Positions 59,776-64,000 of a stretch of 64,000 nt of DNA are shown piece by piece. The stretch is from JAWKSY01 sp041402125. Lineage in GTDB: Bacteria > Planctomycetota > GCA-002687715 > DRQF01. Positions within the stretch are counted from its first letter, which is position 1; the number at the start of each line of letters is the position of its first letter. Both the position numbers and the translations under genes were made by a program. The notes under the pieces are model-generated. The model saw only the letters and a list, made by a program, of their open reading frames with translations. It did no database searches and had not been told where the DNA came from. The stretch is from NCBI GenBank assembly GCA_041402125.1, contig JAWKSY010000001.1, positions 372,001-436,000 of the forward strand. Reading direction: 5' to 3'.

Positions 59776-60705
59776 TCACCGCGCCTCGAGGAAGGCGACG
59801 AGCTCCTCGCGGGCGACCACCGCGGTGTCGGAACGGGAGACCGCGACGGCGCCTGCCGCCATGCCGAGGCGACAGGCCTCGAGCCGATCGACGCCGGCCG
59901 CGAGCGCGAGGGCGATCGCCGCCATCGTGCTGTCGCCCGCGCCGGTGACGTCGAAGACCTCGCGGCGATGAGCCTCGAACCGGTGGGTCGCCCCGTCGGC
60001 CTCGCGGAGGATCGCCCCCTCGCCGCCGAGGGTGGCGAGGATCGCCGCGCCCGGCAGTGCCCCGGCCCAGACCGCGAGCGCGGCCTCCGGGTCGCCGTCG
60101 CCGGCGCCGAGCAGCTCGCGCCGGTTCGGCTTCACGAGTCGCGCGCCCGCGTAGGCCGCGGGCGCGCGGCCGGACGCGGGATCGACGACGAACCCTCCCC
60201 GGGCGCGGAGCCGCGCGAGGAGGGCGTCGTCGATCGCGCCCTTGCCGTAGTCGGAGACGACCAGGAGGTCCTCGCCCTCCGCCGGGAGGGCGAAGGCGCG
60301 TCCCGGATCGCGCGGACCGCGCTCCTCGCGGTCGACGCGCAGGAGCTGGCCGGTCGGCCCCTGGAACCGCGTCTTGAGGGTGGTCGCGCGGCCCTCCTCG
60401 ACGAGGCAACCCGCGGTGTCCACGCCCGCCTCGCGCAACATGGCGAGCAGACGGGCACCTTCTGCGTCCGCGCCGACGGAGCCGACGAGGCGGACGGAGG
60501 CGCCGAGAGCGGCGAGCCCCCGCGCGAGGTTGGCCGCGCCGCCGGGAACCTCGCGCACGGTCCGCTCGCGCAGCACCGGCACCGGCGCCTCGGGAGACAT
60601 GCGTTCGATCTCGCCGCGGACGAAGCGGTCGAGCATCAGGTCGCCGACGACGGTGAGGTCGACCGCGGGAAGCCCGCGGAGTCGGGAGGCGAGCTCGGCG
60701 CTCAT
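59776..60705 (-). CDS. Second PfkB-family kinase, RfaE1-like paralogue
   Basis: The protein has 309 residues and is intact. It shares the RfaE1 layout: LTVVGDLMLDRFVRGEIERMSPEAPV (read in two pieces), GGAANLARGLAALGA, VVSDYGKGAI, LVKPNRREL and the catalytic VTGAGDSTMAAIA. It is therefore a heptose-7-phosphate-kinase-like enzyme in addition to the one at 58626-59629, within the same operon. The two are distinct in sequence, so this is an old duplication or the substrates differ. Its start overlaps the lpxK stop by four bases, and 146 bases separate it from the next kinase gene. No gmhA or gmhB is visible. Confidence 0.85.
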   Translation of the reverse strand: MSAELASRLRGLPAVDLTVVGDLMLDRFVRGEIERMSPEAPVPVLRERTVREVPGGAANLARGLAALGASVRLVGSVGADAEGARLLAMLREAGVDTAGCLVEEGRATTLKTRFQGPTGQLLRVDREERGPRDPGRAFALPAEGEDLLVVSDYGKGAIDDALLARLRARGGFVVDPASGRAPAAYAGARLVKPNRRELLGAGDGDPEAALAVWAGALPGAAILATLGGEGAILREADGATHRFEAHRREVFDVTGAGDSTMAAIALALAAGVDRLEACRLGMAAGAVAVSRSDTAVVAREELVAFLEAR

Positions 60706-61745
60706 CGGGCGGCCTCCCGCAGGCGAGCGAGGACGAGCTCGCGGAAGCGCGGCTCGTCGTCGAGCTCGAGGTCGATCTCGAGCACGCGGAGATCGGGCCA
60801 GGCGGCCTCGTCGGCGGCGAGGATCTTGGGCGCGTCCTTCTCGGTCGTGAGCACGAGGTCGGCGCCGCTCGCCGCGACGCGGCGGCGGAGGTCCTCGCCG
60901 AGCGCGGCGTCGAAGGCGCGGTGATCGGGTCGCGAGAGGGCGAAGGCCACCTCCGCCCCGAGCTCCTCCACGACGCGGCGGAAGGACTCCGGCCGGGCGA
61001 TGCCGCAGACGAGTCCGACGCGGCGACCCCGCAGGACCCCAAGGTCCTCGACCGTCCCGCCGAGGGAGCGGAGGCGGCGCGGCGCGTGCCGGGCCCGGAA
61101 TCGCGGCGTCCGCGGGAAGTGCCGGACCAGCGACGCCTCGGCGGTGGCGAGATCCTCCGCCGACACCTCCTCGCCGCGCGTCAGGACGAGGAGGTCGGCC
61201 GCCGCGGCGGCCCCGAGGCCCTCGCGCCAGGGACCGGCGGGGAGGACGCGTCGCGGACCGACGAGCGAGCGCACGTCGAGCAGCATGATCTCGAGGTCGC
61301 GTTCGATCTGCAGGTGCTGGGCGCCGTCGTCGAGGATCACGCAGGCCGGCGGCGTCTCGCGCGCGAAGAAGGGGGCCGCCGCCGCGGCCCGGTCGGGCGC
61401 CGCCGCGAGAAGCAGGTCGGGAAAGCGCCGGCGCAGGAGGTGTCCCTCGTCGTTCGCCGCGGCCCCGTCGATGACGAGGGCGTCGCCGTAGCCGCGCGAG
61501 AGCACGAGCGGAGGCCGGAACTCGTCGGGAAGCGTGGCGAGGAGATGCGCGACCATCGGCGTCTTCCCCGTCCCGCCGACCGTCAGGTTGCCCACGCTGA
61601 TCGTCGGCGCCGGCAACCGCCGCCCCCGCTTCAATCCCCGGCGGTAGAGCGCCCGCCGCATCCCCCCCACCGCCGCCCAACCCCAGCCGAGCGGAGCGAG
61701 CAACGACGCGGCGAGCGGCGACGACCAGGGCGCGGGCAGCGACAT
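60702..61745 (-). CDS. lpxK: Tetraacyldisaccharide 4'-kinase
   Basis: The protein has 347 residues. The Walker A motif lies in SVGNLTVGGTGKTPMVAHLL (about 51-70). Other LpxK landmarks are LSRGYGD, VILDDGAQHLQIERDLEIML with the catalytic Asp-Asp-Gly, GPWREGL and LTTEKDAPKI. It phosphorylates the lipid A disaccharide precursor at the inner membrane; a hydrophobic N-terminal stretch (PLAASLLAPLGWGWAAVGG) serves as anchor. GGGAGG lies five bases before the ATG. Its presence together with heptose genes shows that the organism makes LPS. A REPIN-like element lies directly upstream. Confidence 0.94.
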   Translation of the reverse strand: MSLPAPWSSPLAASLLAPLGWGWAAVGGMRRALYRRGLKRGRRLPAPTISVGNLTVGGTGKTPMVAHLLATLPDEFRPPLVLSRGYGDALVIDGAAANDEGHLLRRRFPDLLLAAAPDRAAAAAPFFARETPPACVILDDGAQHLQIERDLEIMLLDVRSLVGPRRVLPAGPWREGLGAAAAADLLVLTRGEEVSAEDLATAEASLVRHFPRTPRFRARHAPRRLRSLGGTVEDLGVLRGRRVGLVCGIARPESFRRVVEELGAEVAFALSRPDHRAFDAALGEDLRRRVAASGADLVLTTEKDAPKILAADEAAWPDLRVLEIDLELDDEPRFRELVLARLREAAR

Positions 61746-61785
61746 CCGACCTCCCGACGAATTCTCACGTCCGCGCGGCAACCAG

Positions 61786-61929
61786 AGATGCGAGTACGGT
61801 GCCAGTCACCGGATGAGCATTTCGACGAATCCGTGCCGCATGCGTGGCCGCGGGAACGGAAATGCTCATCCGGTGACTGGCACCGTACTCGCATCTGCTC
61901 CGACCCCTCATCCGGTGACTGACACCGTA
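61786..61929. repeat. REPIN-like element: perfect 38-bp inverted repeat plus a third partial copy
   Basis: The arms at 61786-61823 and 61859-61896 are exact complements over 38 bases around a 35-base spacer. Their core is ACGGTGCCAGTCACCGGATGAGCATTTC, described here by position only beyond its first bases (GGTGCCAGTCACC). A third, partial arm copy (61907-61929, one mismatch) and a short ggcaccgtac (61949-61958) follow. This fits a nested, non-autonomous REP/REPIN element. No RAYT transposase is in the window. It lies between lpxK and the sulfur/methyl operon. Confidence 0.8.
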
Positions 61930-61986
61930 TGAGTCGCGCGCGGCCCCCGGCACCGTACGCGGGCCCCGGTCGGAGACCAGACGCGC

Positions 61987-63495
61987 TCAGATCCCGGCCT
62001 CGTCGCGGAGGATGGCGGCGGCGGACGCAATCCGGCGGAGCTTCTCGGTCGCGATGTCGGAGGACGCGACGGGGTTGTCGGCGAAGGTCGCGAAGCCGCA
62101 GTCGGAGTTGAGGAGGAGGCGGTCGGCGCCGACGAGATCCGCGCCTCGCGGGCCAGCCGAGATCTCCTCGACGCTCTCGATCCGATCGGCGCGCGGGTTC
62201 ACGACGCCGAGGCCGATGCGGTGGCGGTCGTCCAGCTCGCCGAGGACCGAGATCTCCCCGCCCGCGGCGTCGAACTCGAGAAACAGGGTCCCGACGGCGG
62301 CCTCGCGCAGGTAGGGAAGGAGCGGGCGGTAGTCGCCGGCGAGGAGGCCGCCTCGTCCTTCGTCCAGTTGCCGCGGCAGACGTGGACCGCGAGGCGCTCG
62401 GGGGAAACCCGAGGCGACCCGCGCCAGAGCTCGGCGGCGAAGGCCAGCTCGCCCGGCGCCTCTCCCTTCTCGCTGAGCGCTGCCGCACATGAAGCTGCGT
62501 CGCGCCTTCGCGCCGGTGAAGACGACCTCGGTGAGGACGGGCTCGTCGAACTGCACGAGCGCCGCGCCCGCCCGGAGCAGATCGGCGACCTCCTCCCTGA
62601 GGACGGTGACGAGATCGTCCGCGAGCGCCTCGCGGGTCGGATAGGCGCGCTCGAGCAGGCAGTCGAGCCACATCGTCCGCGCGAGCAGGTAGGGCCCGGG
62701 AAGGGCGACCTTCACCGGAAGCTCGGTCGCGCGCCGGGCGAAGCGGAGCTCGTCGAGGACGAGAGGCCGGGTGCGGCGGATCGGCCCGAAGGCGACCGGA
62801 TGCCGGACCTCGTGGGCCGGGACGTCGAGGGCGGCCAGTTCGCGACGGAACTCGTCCGGATCCTCGACCATCGCGGAGAGATCGGCCAGCGGGATGAGCT
62901 GCGTGTTCTCGAGGCGCGCGCCCACGAAGCTCGCGTAGGAGTCGCGGCTCTGCTCGCCGTCGGTGACGACGTCCACGCCGGCGTCGCGCTGGGCCGCGAT
63001 GACGAGCCTCATCGCGTCCTCGGCGGTGTGCCGGAACTCGGCCTCGTCCATCCGCCCCTCCGTGCGCGCGTGGATCGCCCGCAGCATCCAGGGGGGCCGC
63101 GGCCAGCTTCCGATCGCCATCGCGGACAGCGGGGCGATCTCGGGCGGAGCGACGACCGCCTCCTCCGGCGCGACCATCGTCGGGGGCGGCGACGCCGCCC
63201 CCGCGGGCGCGACGGAGCGCGGCGGCGCCCCGGCGGCCGCGGCCGCCGGAGCCTTCTCGACGAGGTAGCTCCGCACCTCGCCGCGTCGCGCGAAGGACAC
63301 GAGCGCGTTCCCGGTGAGGCGACACCAGGCGGGGAGGTCCTCCTCGACGGAAGACTCGCGCGAGAGGATCTCGAGGAGCTCGCCGGGCGCCATCGGATCG
63401 ATGTGGCGCCGGATCAGCAGCAGGAGGCCGTTGCCGCAGTCGAGGTCGCCCCCGTCGAAGCTCCGGTCCGGAGCGAGATCGTGCTCTTCACGCAT
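61987..63495 (-). CDS. TusA-like domain fused to a MetE-type methyltransferase, frameshifted
   Basis: The N-terminal ~85 residues are TusA-like: LDCGNGLLLLIRRHIDPM (Cys in CGNG instead of CPxP), PGELLEIL and EEDLPAWCRLTGNALVSF. After a Pro/Ala linker, a MetE C-terminal-type barrel follows: MAIGSWPRPPWMLRAI, VVTDGEQSRDSYASFVGARL, VALPGPYLLA, LVQFDEPVLTE and, in another frame, AVHVCRGNW with the Cys of a zinc-thiolate site. A typical MetE core would transfer a methyl group to a thiol such as homocysteine. Two indels near 62350-62490 break the C-terminal half. ATG at 63495 lies 14 bases after the DsrE gene. Confidence 0.82.
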   Translation of the reverse strand: MREEHDLAPDRSFDGGDLDCGNGLLLLIRRHIDPMAPGELLEILSRESSVEEDLPAWCRLTGNALVSFARRGEVRSYLVEKAPAAAAAGAPPRSVAPAGAASPPPTMVAPEEAVVAPPEIAPLSAMAIGSWPRPPWMLRAIHARTEGRMDEAEFRHTAEDAMRLVIAAQRDAGVDVVTDGEQSRDSYASFVGARLENTQLIPLADLSAMVEDPDEFRRELAALDVPAHEVRHPVAFGPIRRTRPLVLDELRFARRATELPVKVALPGPYLLARTMWLDCLLERAYPTREALADDLVTVLREEVADLLRAGAALVQFDEPVLTEVVFTGAKARRSFMCGSAQREGRGAGRAGLRRRALARVASGFPRAPRGPRLPRQLDEGRGGLLAGDYRPLLPYLREAAVGTLFLEFDAAGGEISVLGELDDRHRIGLGVVNPRADRIESVEEISAGPRGADLVGADRLLLNSDCGFATFADNPVASSDIATEKLRRIASAAAILRDEAGI

Positions 63496-63509
63496 GCCGC
63501 GCCCCGTCT

Positions 63510-63872
63510 TCAGTAGGAGACGCAGGGCGTCCCGTCGGCCAGGAACTCGACGAGCTTCGCGCCGCCGACGATCTTCGCGCCGGCGACGAGCGCGTTCTCG
63601 TCGAGACCGCGCTTCTTGAAGCAGGGCGAGCAGACGTAGATCGTCCCGCCCGCCTCGGCGAAGCCGTTCATGAGGTCCTCGAGACGGGCGAAACCCTCCT
63701 CGGCGACGTCGGACGCGTAACCGGACTGGGAGAGTCGCACGGCCTCGGTGCTCAGGAAGACGAGCGTGTCCTGGCCGGAACCGAGCGCGGCGTTGGCGAC
63801 GACGAAGGCGACGGTGGCGCGATCGGGATCTTCCTTCGCGCAGGTGAGACTCACACAGAACTTGCCGGTCAT
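63510..63872 (-). CDS. DsrE-family sulfur-carrier protein
   Basis: The protein has 120 residues. It has a DsrE/TusD-like fold: KFCVSLTCAKEDPDRATVAF, VANAALGSGQDTLVFLSTEAV, YVCSPCFKKRGLDENALVAGAKIV and LVEFLADG. A Cys pair (CSPC) and other Cys residues could carry persulfide. Family members relay sulfane sulfur with TusA-type partners. It lies between a TusA-like gene (3-base gap) and the TusA-MetE fusion (14-base gap), which supports a sulfur relay in this operon. No TusB/TusC or Dsr components are visible. Confidence 0.88.
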   Translation of the reverse strand: MTGKFCVSLTCAKEDPDRATVAFVVANAALGSGQDTLVFLSTEAVRLSQSGYASDVAEEGFARLEDLMNGFAEAGGTIYVCSPCFKKRGLDENALVAGAKIVGGAKLVEFLADGTPCVSY

Positions 63873-63875
63873 GGT

Positions 63876-64000
63876 TCAGCCCTTTCGTTCGATGAAGTAG
63901 TCGGGATGCCGCCCGGCGACCAGACGATGGCCGGTGAGACGACACCAGGCGGGAATGTCTTCGGGCGCGCCCGGATCGGTCGCGCGGAGGTGCAGGACGT
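63876..64000 (-). CDS. TusA-like protein, C-terminal part at window edge
   Basis: Only the last ~40 residues are in the window: APEDIPAWCRLTGHRLVAG...DYFIERKG. The DIPAWCRLTG block is the same as in the TusA-like domain of the fusion protein (DLPAWCRLTG), so this is a separate paralogous TusA-like sulfur-carrier protein. The start lies beyond the right edge. It ends three bases before the DsrE gene on the same strand. Confidence 0.75.
   Translation of the reverse strand, partial: VLHLRATDPGAPEDIPAWCRLTGHRLVAGRHPDYFIERKG

Noticed and set aside
61786..61929. Repeat cluster as a CRISPR array
   Set aside because: The units are inverted, not direct, spacer lengths differ, and no cas gene is near.

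Overview
The window is GC-rich DNA from a Gram-negative, LPS-making bacterium. Genes for lipid A and inner-core heptose are present (lpxK, two rfaE1-type kinases, rfaE2, waaF). So are lipoprotein and Sec signal peptides, sigma-54 activators, FHA and Ser/Thr-kinase signalling, TPR-sulfatases, FG-GAP/ASPIC proteins and large secreted IPT/TIG and P-domain proteins. This mix resembles Planctomycetota or a neighbouring phylum. That placement is inferred from gene content only; there is no rRNA or tRNA in the window.

Layout. 1-5.5 kb: end of an IPT/TIG surface protein facing a four-gene operon (Fic AMPylase, polysaccharide flippase, two GT4 glycosyltransferases). 5.5-9 kb: an AT-rich control region with two copies of one palindrome, then hutH-hutU. 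9-14.3 kb: a membrane-anchored trypsin-like protease, a REP-like repeat pair, a SpoU-type methylase, an RluD-type pseudouridine synthase, a GNAT acetyltransferase and an FG-GAP protein with an in-frame TGA. 14.3-22 kb (minus strand): a large membrane-anchored protein, then a tightly overlapped set (histidine kinase, NtrC-type regulator, thiS, thiG, CPBP protease, gamma-carbonic anhydrase), with several members broken by frameshifts. 22-28.4 kb (plus): nusA-infB-DUF503-rbfA plus a family-9 glycosyltransferase, preceded by an attenuator-like leader. 28.6-34 kb: two related secreted proteins and a HEAT-like protein. 34-41.8 kb: badly frameshifted ASPIC/FG-GAP, TPR, two sulfatase-TPR paralogues and a fatty-acid desaturase.

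41.8-56.8 kb (minus) is the most striking block. An FHA-TPR-phosphodiesterase-prenyl synthase-pseudophosphatase-prenol kinase (VTE5-like)-prenyl phosphate kinase (DUF92/VTE6-like)-UbiA operon has nearly all genes overlapping. It is preceded by a sigma-54 regulator, a secreted protein and a Ser/Thr kinase. It reads as a signal-controlled isoprenoid pathway that can both make and salvage prenyl diphosphates. 57-61.7 kb is the LPS heptose and lipid A operon. 61.8-61.9 kb is a REPIN-like element. 62-64 kb is a TusA-like / DsrE / TusA-MetE fusion sulfur-methyl operon running off the right edge.

Sequence quality: frameshifts cluster at about 18-21 kb, 34-41 kb, 59.3 kb and 62.4 kb, and one lies in the essential gene infB at a short G run. 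Most are therefore probably assembly indels rather than real pseudogenes. Broken genes are given as whole loci with that caveat.
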